Below, in pieces: positions 43,059 through 50,690 of a DNA stretch of 64,000 nucleotides. Under the pieces are notes generated by a model. That model was not told the origin of the DNA. It was given only the letters and a program-made list of their open reading frames with translations, and did not search any database. Made by a program: the position numbers and the translations under genes. The DNA is taken from NCBI GenBank assembly GCA_031253835.1, contig JAIRVP010000081.1, positions 1-64,000 of the forward strand, read 5' to 3'. This DNA comes from Burkholderia sp. GTDB taxonomy: Bacteria > Pseudomonadota > Gammaproteobacteria > Burkholderiales > Burkholderiaceae. Every line of letters begins with the position of its first letter. The first letter of the stretch is position 1.

Positions 43059-43943
43059 ATGCTGCTCAACGTGAACCCCTTCCACCGCGACAACGACCGC
43101 TTCAACGTGTCGTTCAAGGCGCTGGGCGAGCTGATCGAGACGGTCGGCACGCCTCACTTCGTGCCGCGCCTCACGCAACTGCTGAACGACGTCGTGCCGC
43201 TCGACGTCGCGCACGTCGAACGCTCGCGCGTCGACGGCACGATGCCCACCGGCTACCGATGCGAATGGATCGGCAGCAGCGGCATCGGCACCGAATCCAA
43301 CGAAATCTCCGACGTGATGACGCTCTACTACGAGCGCTTTCTCGACAGCGACCCGCTGTTCGCGGGGTTGCGCGGCAAGACGGGCACGATGCTCGTCGTG
43401 CGCGACATCGCGGCGATCCCGCCCGGCGAATTCCGCCAGCGGCTGTTCGACGACGTCCAGATCGGCCATGAATGCGTGCTTGCGCGCGGCACGCGCTATT
43501 CGCAGCATTCGATCGCGCTGGAGCGCGGCCGCGACCGGCCGCCGTTCACGCTCGCCGAGATGAACCGCTTCCGCAGCATCAGCGACGTGCTGTTCCCGCT
43601 GCTCGAACTGCACGCGTCGACCACCGCCGTGCGGCGCGTCGCGCATCCGACACCGGAAGTCCATCCGCTCGCGCAGTTCGACGCGCGCATCGCCGCCGAC
43701 GGCTTGAAGCTGTCGAAGCGCGAATACGAAACCTGCAAGCACCTGATCTCCGGCAAGACCGTGCCCGAAACGGCCGAGATCCTCGGCGTGCGCGTCGCGT
43801 CGGCCGAGTCGTACGTGAAACGCGCGTTCGCGAAGCTCGGCGTGCGGACCAAACGCGAGCTCGCCGCGTGGGGGTCGGCGACCACCGCATTTCCTTCCGC
43901 CGGATCGCACGACGGCGCCGCGCCGCCGGCCATCCGGGGCTGA
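43059..43943 (+). CDS. LuxR-type transcriptional regulator (paralog 2)
   Basis: 294 residues. The C-terminal LuxR helix-turn-helix (LSKREYETCKHLISGKTVPETAEILGV, then SAESYVKRAFAKLGVRTKREL) is nearly identical to that of paralog 1. The N-terminal domain also aligns along its length (VGTPHFVPRL, YYERFLDSDPLFAGLRGKTGT, GEFRQRLFDD, VLFPLLELHA), with no known ligand domain. A 25-residue C-terminal tail is extra. GGGGA stands 6 bases before the ATG at 43059. It probably controls the divergent cupin operon and perhaps the ureohydrolase/ALDH operon downstream. Confidence 0.85.
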   Translation: MLLNVNPFHRDNDRFNVSFKALGELIETVGTPHFVPRLTQLLNDVVPLDVAHVERSRVDGTMPTGYRCEWIGSSGIGTESNEISDVMTLYYERFLDSDPLFAGLRGKTGTMLVVRDIAAIPPGEFRQRLFDDVQIGHECVLARGTRYSQHSIALERGRDRPPFTLAEMNRFRSISDVLFPLLELHASTTAVRRVAHPTPEVHPLAQFDARIAADGLKLSKREYETCKHLISGKTVPETAEILGVRVASAESYVKRAFAKLGVRTKRELAAWGSATTAFPSAGSHDGAAPPAIRG

Positions 43944-44112
43944 CCCGGCCGGGCCCGGCCGCGCGGCCGCGTTCGGTTGCGCCGCGTCGATGCGGCGGCG
44001 CCGCTTGCATCGAGACCCGTCGATGTAAACGTTGCGACTTCAACATTCTTCGCGCGGGCGTTCTCCTCTACCATCGGCCGATCGCTTTACCTCATAAAAA
44101 GGAGACGGCCCC

Positions 44113-45063
44113 ATGCCCCGCGAACTCAATCAACCGATGGGCGGCAACGACATGCCGCGCTTTGGCGGCATCGCCACGATGATGCGGCTGCCGCAGGCCG
44201 CGACGACCGACGGCCTCGACGTGTGCTTCGTCGGCGTGCCGCTCGACCTCGGCACGTCGAACCGCTCGGGCGCGCGCTTCGGCCCGCGCCAGATCCGCAC
44301 CGAATCCGTGCTGCTGCGCCCGTACAACATGGCCACGCGCGCCGCGCCGTTCGATTCGCTGCAGGTGGCCGACATCGGCGACGTCGCGACCAACCCGTAC
44401 GACCTGAAGGACTCGGTGCGCCGCATCGAAGAAGCCTACGACGAGATCGTCGCGAACGGCTGCCGGCCGATCACGCTCGGCGGCGACCACACGATCGCGT
44501 GGCCGATCCTGCGCGCGCTGCACAAGAAGTACGGCAAGGTCGCCGTCGTGCACATCGACGCGCATGCGGACGTGAACGACACGATGTTCGGCGAGAAGAT
44601 CGCGCACGGCACGCCGTTCCGCCGCGCGGTGGAAGACGGGCTGCTGCAATGCGACAAGGTCACGCAGATCGGCCTGCGCGGCACCGGCTACCACGCGGAC
44701 GATTTCGACTGGTGCCGCCAGCAAGGCTTCACCGTCGTGCAGGCGGAAGAATGCTGGAACAAGTCGCTCGTGCCGCTGATGGCGCAGGTGCGCGAACGCG
44801 TCGGCGACACGCCCGTCTACCTGAGCTTCGACATCGACGGCCTCGACCCGTCGTTCGCACCCGGCACCGGCACGCCGGAAATCGGCGGCCTCACCGTGCA
44901 GCAGGGCCTCGAAATCATCCGCGGGATGAAGGGCCTGAACATTGTCGGCGCGGACCTCGTCGAAGTGTCGCCACCGTACGATCCCGCCGGCACGACCGCG
45001 CTCACGGGCGCGAACCTCGCGTTCGAGATGCTCTGCGTGATGCCGGGCGTCGCCTACCGCTAA
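44113..45063 (+). CDS. ureohydrolase, guanidinobutyrase/guanidinopropionase type (agmatinase family)
   Basis: 316 residues. Binuclear manganese ligands are in place: GGDH (His126), DAHAD (Asp149, His151, Asp153) and SFDIDGLDP (Asp240, Asp242). The N-terminal QPMGGNDMPRFGGIATMM and PYNMATRAAPFDSL segments are, from memory, those of Pseudomonas GbuA/GpuA and not of agmatinase SpeB. The reaction would then be 4-guanidinobutyrate (or 3-guanidinopropionate) to GABA (or beta-alanine) plus urea. AGGAG lies 9 bases before the ATG. Followed after 22 bp by the aldehyde dehydrogenase. Confidence 0.85.
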   Translation: MPRELNQPMGGNDMPRFGGIATMMRLPQAATTDGLDVCFVGVPLDLGTSNRSGARFGPRQIRTESVLLRPYNMATRAAPFDSLQVADIGDVATNPYDLKDSVRRIEEAYDEIVANGCRPITLGGDHTIAWPILRALHKKYGKVAVVHIDAHADVNDTMFGEKIAHGTPFRRAVEDGLLQCDKVTQIGLRGTGYHADDFDWCRQQGFTVVQAEECWNKSLVPLMAQVRERVGDTPVYLSFDIDGLDPSFAPGTGTPEIGGLTVQQGLEIIRGMKGLNIVGADLVEVSPPYDPAGTTALTGANLAFEMLCVMPGVAYR

Positions 45064-45085
45064 CCCGATCGACAGGATGCCCCTC

Positions 45086-46567
45086 ATGTCCACCGCCGAA
45101 CTTTCCCGCGCCACGACGCCATTCGTGCTGCCCGCCGCACGCATCGCCGGCCAGCCCGTGCGCTCGCATTCCGACACGGCCGGCGCGCCGATCTTCAACG
45201 CGTCGACCGGCGACACGATCGGCTGGCAGGAATTCGCGACGCCCGCGCACGTCGACGCCGCGGTGCGCGCCGCGCGCGACGCGTTCGCCGGCTGGCGCGA
45301 CACGCCGCCCGCCGAGCGCGGCCGCGTGCTCGCCGCGATCGCCGAGCGCGTCGAAGCCGCGCGCGGCCGCCTGGCCGCGCTGCAGATGCAGGTCAGCGGC
45401 AAGCCGCCGTTCGAGGCCGAAGCCGACGTCGGCGACGTCGCCGCGACGTTCGCGTACTACGCGCAGCTGTGCGACAACCCGACGCTGTTCGCGGCCGAGC
45501 CTGTCGCGCTGCCGAGCGACGCCGTCACGGCCGAGCGCTTCCACGACGCGGTCGGCGTCGCCGCGCTGGTGATGCCGTGGAACTTCCCGATGGTCACGAC
45601 CGCGTGGAAGCTTGCGCCCGCACTCGCGGCCGGCTGCGCGGTCGTGCTGAAGCCGTCCGAACTCACGTCGCCGACCGAGCACGCGCTGCTCGACATCCTC
45701 GTCGAGGCCGGCGTGCCGGCCGGCGTCGTCAACGTCGTGAACGGTGGCGCCGACGTCGGCGCGGCGCTCACCGCGCATCCGCTGATCGACAAGATCTCGT
45801 TCACCGGCAGCACGGCAGCCGGCCGCAAGGTGATGCAGGCCGCAGCCGAAGACATGAAGCGCGTGACGCTCGAACTCGGCGGCAAGTCGTCGCTGATCGT
45901 GCGCGACGATGCCGATCTCGACGTCGCGGTGTCGCTCGCCGTCGCGGGCGCGTTCACGAACGCGGGGCAGATGTGCTCGGCCACCGCGCGCATTCTCGTG
46001 CACGACAGCATCTACCGCAGCTTCATGACCGCGTTCGAGACGGCCGTGCGCGCGCTCGTCGTCGCGCCGCCGGCCGCCGGACAGGTCGCGATGGGGCCGT
46101 TGATCTCGGCCGCGCAGCGTGCACGCGTCGAAGCGATGCTCCAGCAGGGCATCGACGCCGGCGCACGCATTGCGTTCAGCGGACGGGTCGCGGATGCCGG
46201 CGGCGAAGGCTTTTTCATGGCGCCCGTCGTGATCGCCGAGCCGGCCGCCGACAACCCGCTGTGGACCGACGAAGTATTCGGCCCCGTCGCGTGCGTGAAG
46301 TCGTTCCGCACCGACGACGAAGCGATCGCGCTCGCGAACGACACGCGCTACGGGCTCGTCGCGACCGTCGTCACGCGCGATGCCGATATCGCGAAGCAGT
46401 TCCAGCAGCGCGTGCGCGCGGGGCTCGTGTGGATCAATGCGCCGCAGCTGATCTACCCGCACGTGTGCTGGGGCGGCTTCGGGCTCAGCGGGATCGGCCG
46501 CGAACTCGGCGTCACGGGGCTGCGCAGCTATCAGGAACTGCGCCACGCGATGCGCGCGATCGACTGA
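45086..46567 (+). CDS. NAD(P)-dependent aldehyde dehydrogenase (amino/guanidinobutyraldehyde type)
   Basis: 493 residues. Catalytic residues are Asn166 (MPWNFPMV), Glu263 (LELGGKSS) and Cys297 (GQMCSATA). The C-terminal PHVCWGGFGLSGIGRELG resembles betaine-aldehyde and aminobutyraldehyde dehydrogenases. In context it would oxidise the aldehyde made by the PuuB-like enzyme. If that is 4-guanidinobutyraldehyde, the product is the substrate of the preceding ureohydrolase. The ATG at 45086 has AGGA 10 bases upstream; an ATG three codons earlier has none. Confidence 0.88.
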   Translation: MSTAELSRATTPFVLPAARIAGQPVRSHSDTAGAPIFNASTGDTIGWQEFATPAHVDAAVRAARDAFAGWRDTPPAERGRVLAAIAERVEAARGRLAALQMQVSGKPPFEAEADVGDVAATFAYYAQLCDNPTLFAAEPVALPSDAVTAERFHDAVGVAALVMPWNFPMVTTAWKLAPALAAGCAVVLKPSELTSPTEHALLDILVEAGVPAGVVNVVNGGADVGAALTAHPLIDKISFTGSTAAGRKVMQAAAEDMKRVTLELGGKSSLIVRDDADLDVAVSLAVAGAFTNAGQMCSATARILVHDSIYRSFMTAFETAVRALVVAPPAAGQVAMGPLISAAQRARVEAMLQQGIDAGARIAFSGRVADAGGEGFFMAPVVIAEPAADNPLWTDEVFGPVACVKSFRTDDEAIALANDTRYGLVATVVTRDADIAKQFQQRVRAGLVWINAPQLIYPHVCWGGFGLSGIGRELGVTGLRSYQELRHAMRAID

Positions 46568-46572
46568 CCAGT

Positions 46573-46629
46573 GCGGCCGTTCAGGCCGTTGGCGGCACCG
46601 TGGCCGGTGGCACGGTGCCGCTTTTTTTT
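46573..46629 (+). terminator. Double-hairpin terminator after the aldehyde dehydrogenase
   Basis: A small hairpin (CGGCC/GGCCG around 46574-46588) precedes a perfect 10-bp stem CGGCACCGTG/CACGGTGCCG (46593-46602 with 46611-46620) and eight T (46622-46629). The first hairpin with its flanks (46573-46591, 19 bases) is identical to that after motB. Confidence 0.88.
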
Positions 46630-46710
46630 CGAAGATTGACGCGGAGAGGACTCTGCAGCCCCGCAACCGGCGTTCGTCGGTCGCGCGTTGGTGCGGCGCG
46701 CATGCAACCG

Positions 46711-47637
46711 TCAATGCGACAGCGCCGCCGCATGATCGTGCTCGCGCAACTGGCCGGGAATCGCACACTGCGCAAGCCCGCCCGCATCGATCCACGCGCG
46801 CGTGCGTTCCGCGGCCGCGTCGATCAGTTGCGCGCACTTCGAATAATCGTATGACGACACGTCGAGCGGACAGAGCGGCGGCACGACGTGGATGTGCGCG
46901 CGTGCCGCGTACAGCTCCAGGTCGCGCACCAGTTGCCGCGCGATCACCAGCGTCAGCGCGTGCGTCGCATGCGCGATCGCGCTGCGCGGCGGGACGCGCA
47001 ACGCACAGGCGAACCCGGCCGGCAGCACGACGATCCGCTTGACGCCGAGCGCGACCGCAACGGAGATCGGCGTATTGTTCGCGACGCCGCCGTCGACGAG
47101 TTCCACGCCGCCGATGCTGACCGACGGAAACACGCCGGGAATCGCCGCGCTGGCCTGCACGGCATCCACGACCGGGCCGGCGGACAGCACGACTTCGCGG
47201 CCGTTCAGCATGTCGGTCGCGACGATGTGGAGCGGCAGCGCGGCCTGCTCGATCCGCCGGTACGGCAGGTTCTTTTCCAGCAACAGGCGCAGCGCATCGG
47301 CCTCGACCAGATGCGGCCGGTTGCGCAGCAGCATCGCGACGACGCTGCGCATCGAGAACGGCATGACGTCCTGGCGGCGGATCCTGCACCACAGCGCGGC
47401 GAGCATTGCGACGCCGTCCGCGTCCGGCCGGCCGGCGAAATAGGCGGCATTGATCGCCCCCGCCGACGCGCCGACGACGCAATCGGGCCGTTCGCCGCTC
47501 GCGACCAGCTCGCGGAGCATGCCGACCTCGATCGCGCCAAGACTGCCGCCGCCGGCGAACACGAAGGCGGTCGAGGGAGTGGGATCGGGAGCCACGGTGC
47601 GCCCTCCTGCGGTTGGCTGCGACAGTGCGTTCTCCAT
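46711..47637 (-). CDS. patatin-like phospholipase
   Basis: 308 residues from the ATG at 47637. The Ser-Asp lipase dyad is complete: oxyanion GGGSLG (29-34), GASAG with Ser58, and VDGGV with Asp182. No signal peptide is seen. Patatin enzymes deacylate phospholipids. The start is uncertain; an in-frame GTG at 47697 would add 20 residues and neither has a clear ribosome site. It converges on the catabolic operon and has no evident partner. Confidence 0.82.
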   Translation of the reverse strand: MENALSQPTAGGRTVAPDPTPSTAFVFAGGGSLGAIEVGMLRELVASGERPDCVVGASAGAINAAYFAGRPDADGVAMLAALWCRIRRQDVMPFSMRSVVAMLLRNRPHLVEADALRLLLEKNLPYRRIEQAALPLHIVATDMLNGREVVLSAGPVVDAVQASAAIPGVFPSVSIGGVELVDGGVANNTPISVAVALGVKRIVVLPAGFACALRVPPRSAIAHATHALTLVIARQLVRDLELYAARAHIHVVPPLCPLDVSSYDYSKCAQLIDAAAERTRAWIDAGGLAQCAIPGQLREHDHAAALSH

Positions 47638-48056
47638 GATGGATCGTGCGGCGCCCCGGATGTCCTGATGAAAACCCTGCAGGCATGCGGACCGCACCGC
47701 CCGGCCGGCGATACGCGCTGCACGCCGCGTTCCCCGGAATCCCGCGATGAACCTTCCTCCGGGGACGGTTACGTCATGCGCCGCCCGGTTTCAGGGTCGC
47801 ATCCGCATGGACGTTCGGGCGAGCGTCGCGCGCTTTTTGACCTCGATCAAGAAACCCGCACACATCGGCGCTCGCAAACGTGTGCCGGGCGCGAATCGCC
47901 CGGAATACGTGGAATCACGGGTTCAGTCGTCCGGACGATCGCCGTTATTGCATCAACACCCGCGGACCGGCATCGCGGGCAAGGAGCGAGATCGCCAGGC
48001 GTCCCGCTCGCTTTTCGACAACAAATGCAGCAGCGCAAGTCGCGGACGAGGTAATC
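47638..48056. other. Intergenic region between patatin and motA
   Basis: About 420 bp between divergent genes, which must hold both promoters. A 7-bp hairpin CCGGGCG/CGCCCGG lies at 47885-47903. I see no clear flagellar sigma-28 promoter and no gene with plausible codon use. Confidence 0.5.
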
Positions 48057-48926
48057 ATGTTTGTAGCCATCGGGTGGATCGTCGTGATCGGGTCGGTGAT
48101 CGGCAGTTTCGTCGGCGTCGGCGGCCATGTGCCGGCCTTGCTGCAACCGTTCGAGCTGCTATGCATTTTCGGCGCCGCGCTGGGTGCGTTCGTCGTCAGC
48201 AATCCGGTCACGACGCTGAAGAAGACGATCAAGACCCTGCCGACCTGCTTCAAGGGCGGCGGCTACACGAAACAACAGTACGTCGAACTGATCGCACTGC
48301 TGTACGAGCTGCTGCAGAAGGCGCGCAAGGACGGCATGATGGCGCTCGAGGCCGACGTCGATGCGCCCGAACAAAGCCCGCTGTTCCAGAAGTATTCGCA
48401 CGTGCTCGAAGACCATCACCTGCTCGACTTCATCGTCGACTACCTGCGGATGATGTCGAGCGGCAACGTGAACGTGCTGGAGATGCAGGACCTGATGGAC
48501 GAAGAACTGCATACGCATCACGCGGAGGCATCGGTCGCGGCCAACGCGATCCAGAAGATGGCCGACGGCCTGCCGGCATTCGGCATCGTCGCCGCGGTGA
48601 TGGGCGTCGTGCATACGATGGGCTCGGTCGGCGCGCCGCCCGCCGTGCTAGGCAAGATGATCGCCGGCGCGCTCGTCGGCACGTTCCTCGGCATCCTGCT
48701 CGCGTACGGCTTCGTCGGCCCGCTCGCGGATCTCCTCAATGCGAAGGGCCGCGCGGCGGCCAAGCCGTTCCAGTGCGTGAAGGCCGTGCTGCTCGCGTCG
48801 ATGAGCGGCTACGCGCCGTCGGTGGCGGTGGAGTTCGGCCGCAAGGTGCTGTTCACGGCCGATCGCCCGAGCTTCAAGGAACTCGACGAAGCCGTGCGCG
48901 CGACCAAGACGCCCAAGGCAGCGTAA
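48057..48926 (+). CDS. motA: flagellar motor stator protein MotA
   Basis: 289 residues with four membrane segments (about 1-18, 32-50, 172-195, 205-228). The large cytoplasmic loop holds ELIALLYELLQKARKDGMMALE and LRMMSSGNVNVLE. GLPAFGIVAAVMGVVHTMG and AYGFVGPLADLL are the conserved third and fourth helix regions of proton-type MotA. With MotB it forms the ion channel that drives flagellar rotation. The ATG at 48057 has GAGG 6 bases upstream. No other flagellar gene is nearby. Confidence 0.93.
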   Translation: MFVAIGWIVVIGSVIGSFVGVGGHVPALLQPFELLCIFGAALGAFVVSNPVTTLKKTIKTLPTCFKGGGYTKQQYVELIALLYELLQKARKDGMMALEADVDAPEQSPLFQKYSHVLEDHHLLDFIVDYLRMMSSGNVNVLEMQDLMDEELHTHHAEASVAANAIQKMADGLPAFGIVAAVMGVVHTMGSVGAPPAVLGKMIAGALVGTFLGILLAYGFVGPLADLLNAKGRAAAKPFQCVKAVLLASMSGYAPSVAVEFGRKVLFTADRPSFKELDEAVRATKTPKAA

Positions 48927-48943
48927 CGGAGACCACCGACACC

Positions 48944-49912
48944 ATGGCCGACCCTCGTTCCGGTTCGTCGAAGCAATCCGTCGCGGCAACGCTCGTCGTC
49001 GTGCGGCGCAAGAAGGGCGACGACCATGACGCCCACCACGGCGGCGCATGGAAAATCGCATACGCCGATTTCGTCACCGCGATGATGGCGTTCTTCCTGC
49101 TGATGTGGCTGCTTGGCTCGGTGTCCAAGTACGACAAGCAGGGGATCGAGGACTACTTCAACACGCCGCTGTCGACGCTCTTGTCCGGCGGCAAGGACGC
49201 GGAAGCGCCGCGCCCGAACATCGTGCAGGGCGGCGGCCGCGACATGTCGGACCCGGCGCCGGCGATCGACCGGAAAACGCCGTCGCCGGCCGATTCGCCC
49301 GCGGCGCTCGCGAGCCGCGTCGATACGCAAAAGCTCGAGCGCCTGAAAGCGAAGCTGACCGCCGCGATCGCACAGAGCCCGTCGCTGCGCGCGTACCAGG
49401 ACCAGATCCGGATCGCGATCACCAACGAGGGCTTGCGCATCGAGATCGTCGATTCGCTCAAGCGCCCGATGTTTGCATCAGGCAGTTCGCAACCGGAAAG
49501 CTATGCGACCGCGATCCTCACGCAGGTCGGCGCGGCGCTCGACGATGTCGAGAACCGCGTGTCGATCGCCGGGCATACCGATTCGACGCCGTATCCCGAC
49601 GGGCCGACCGGCTATTCGAACTGGGAGCTGTCCAGCGATCGCGCAAACGCCGCGCGGCGCGCGCTGGTCGCCGGCGGGTTGCGGGAAGCGAAGCTGTTGC
49701 AGGTGCGCGGGCTCGCGGACGTGCTGCCGCTCGACAGGGACGTGGCGGACGAGCCGACCAATCGCCGCATCAGCATCCTGGTCATGAACAATGCCGCCGA
49801 GCAGGCGTTCTTCCGCGACGGCGGACGCGCGGCCGTCGACGACACGCCCGGCATCCGGCCCGCCGTCCTGCCGGTGACGCTCAAGCGGCAGCCCCCCGTC
49901 ACGATCAACTGA
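48944..49912 (+). CDS. motB: flagellar motor stator protein MotB
   Basis: 322 residues. A basic N-terminus with HDAHHGGAWKIAYADFVTAMMAFF (read in two parts at 28-51) contains the essential membrane aspartate Asp42 in the ion pathway. The OmpA-like peptidoglycan-binding domain follows (SIAGHTDSTPY, SSDRANAARRAL, PTNRRISILV). A 120-residue linker lies between. It anchors the stator to the cell wall. It starts 17 bp after motA. A Pro/Arg tail ends the protein. Confidence 0.93.
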   Translation: MADPRSGSSKQSVAATLVVVRRKKGDDHDAHHGGAWKIAYADFVTAMMAFFLLMWLLGSVSKYDKQGIEDYFNTPLSTLLSGGKDAEAPRPNIVQGGGRDMSDPAPAIDRKTPSPADSPAALASRVDTQKLERLKAKLTAAIAQSPSLRAYQDQIRIAITNEGLRIEIVDSLKRPMFASGSSQPESYATAILTQVGAALDDVENRVSIAGHTDSTPYPDGPTGYSNWELSSDRANAARRALVAGGLREAKLLQVRGLADVLPLDRDVADEPTNRRISILVMNNAAEQAFFRDGGRAAVDDTPGIRPAVLPVTLKRQPPVTIN

Positions 49913-49917
49913 AGAGC

Positions 49918-49974
49918 GCGGCCGTTCAGGCCGTTGACGACACCCTGCCACGCGGCACGGTGTCGTCTTTTTTT
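49918..49974 (+). terminator. Double-hairpin terminator after motB
   Basis: The same 19-base hairpin module as after the ALDH gene (49918-49936) precedes stem GACGACACC/GGTGTCGTC (49936-49944 with 49959-49967), with an inner TGCC/GGCA pairing, and seven T (49968-49974). Confidence 0.87.
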
Positions 49975-49981
49975 CCGCACT

Positions 49982-50005
49982 CGATATATTCCGTAGAATA
50001 TATCG
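49982..50005. promoter_or_regulatory. ModE-like dyad 1, before the 179-residue gene
   Basis: A perfect inverted repeat, CGATATATTC and GAATATATCG, with a 4-base centre (24 bp in all). It ends 25 bp before the start codon at 50031, where a bound protein would block transcription or the start site. The half-site CG-TATAT pattern and 24-bp length fit the ModE operator as I recall it. Confidence 0.65.
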
Positions 50006-50030
50006 AAACCTGCACCCCCGGAGAAACCGC

Positions 50031-50570
50031 ATGGCCCGCATGTCGACGGATCGCGCCCCGCTGCGCACCGCTCGCGAACAACCGCTCGCGCGCAGGATCA
50101 GCGCGCTCAAGCCGCTGTCGAGCGACGCGCGGGCGCAGCAGGTCACCGATGTCGTCGACGCGTTCAGGCGCCTGCGCGGCAGCATCGTGCGTTTCATCCG
50201 GATGTTCTCGGCCGCACACACCGGCGCGATGCCGGACGACGCGCTGTCGGCACTGGGCTTTCGTGAACTGCTGGCGACGCTCGAACACGAAGCGCGCGCC
50301 GCCCGCTTCACGCGCCTGCCCGACCTCGAACGCGCGATCGGCCATGCGCGCGGCCTCGAACGCACGCGCGACGACGTGTTTTCCGAATCGTTCAGCAACG
50401 ACCCGGCCGCGATGCGCGACGCGGTGGCCGCGCTGGAGCGCGTCGACGTGCTGTTCGTCGGGCTGTGCGTCGAATCCGTGATGGCGCGCCACGCACCGCC
50501 ATCGCTCCCCGGTTCGCCTGCGACGCCGGCCGCCCTGCCGCCAACCGGCCTTTCGACGGCGCGCTGCTGA
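50031..50570 (+). CDS. hypothetical protein under a ModE-like operator
   Basis: 179 residues, no signal peptide or membrane segment, rich in Ala and Arg and largely helical. The only cysteines are in the GLCVESV segment and as the last residue. LGFRELLATLEHEARAARFTRL is amphipathic. No family recognised. The C-terminal 25 residues are Pro/Ala-rich and disordered-looking. GGAGA lies 6 bases before the ATG. It precedes the DUF2325 gene by 120 bp, and both have a 24-bp dyad upstream, so they are probably co-regulated. Confidence 0.7.
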   Translation: MARMSTDRAPLRTAREQPLARRISALKPLSSDARAQQVTDVVDAFRRLRGSIVRFIRMFSAAHTGAMPDDALSALGFRELLATLEHEARAARFTRLPDLERAIGHARGLERTRDDVFSESFSNDPAAMRDAVAALERVDVLFVGLCVESVMARHAPPSLPGSPATPAALPPTGLSTARC

Positions 50571-50614
50571 CCGCGCCACCGGGCCGCGCCCGGTGGTTTC
50601 CCCGGCATGTTCAC

Positions 50615-50638
50615 CGTTATATTCCATGGTATATTTCG
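50615..50638. promoter_or_regulatory. ModE-like dyad 2, before the DUF2325 gene
   Basis: Half-sites CGTTATATTCC and GGTATATTTCG around an AT centre, 24 bp. It matches dyad 1 at 19 of 24 positions. It ends 52 bp before the start codon at 50691. Confidence 0.65.
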
Positions 50639-50690
50639 CGAATCTTTCGCGCATCCGTCTCCGGTCCGATCGTGCCGGATAGAGGTCAAC

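Noticed and set aside
37794..43943. Quorum-sensing role for the two LuxR-type genes
   Set aside because: No autoinducer-binding domain and no LuxI-type synthase gene in the window; gene context is catabolic.
49982..50005. The perfect dyads as phage attachment or LexA sites
   Set aside because: No integrase or tRNA nearby, and the arms do not resemble a LexA CTGT...ACAG box; promoter placement and the ModE gene favour a regulatory role.
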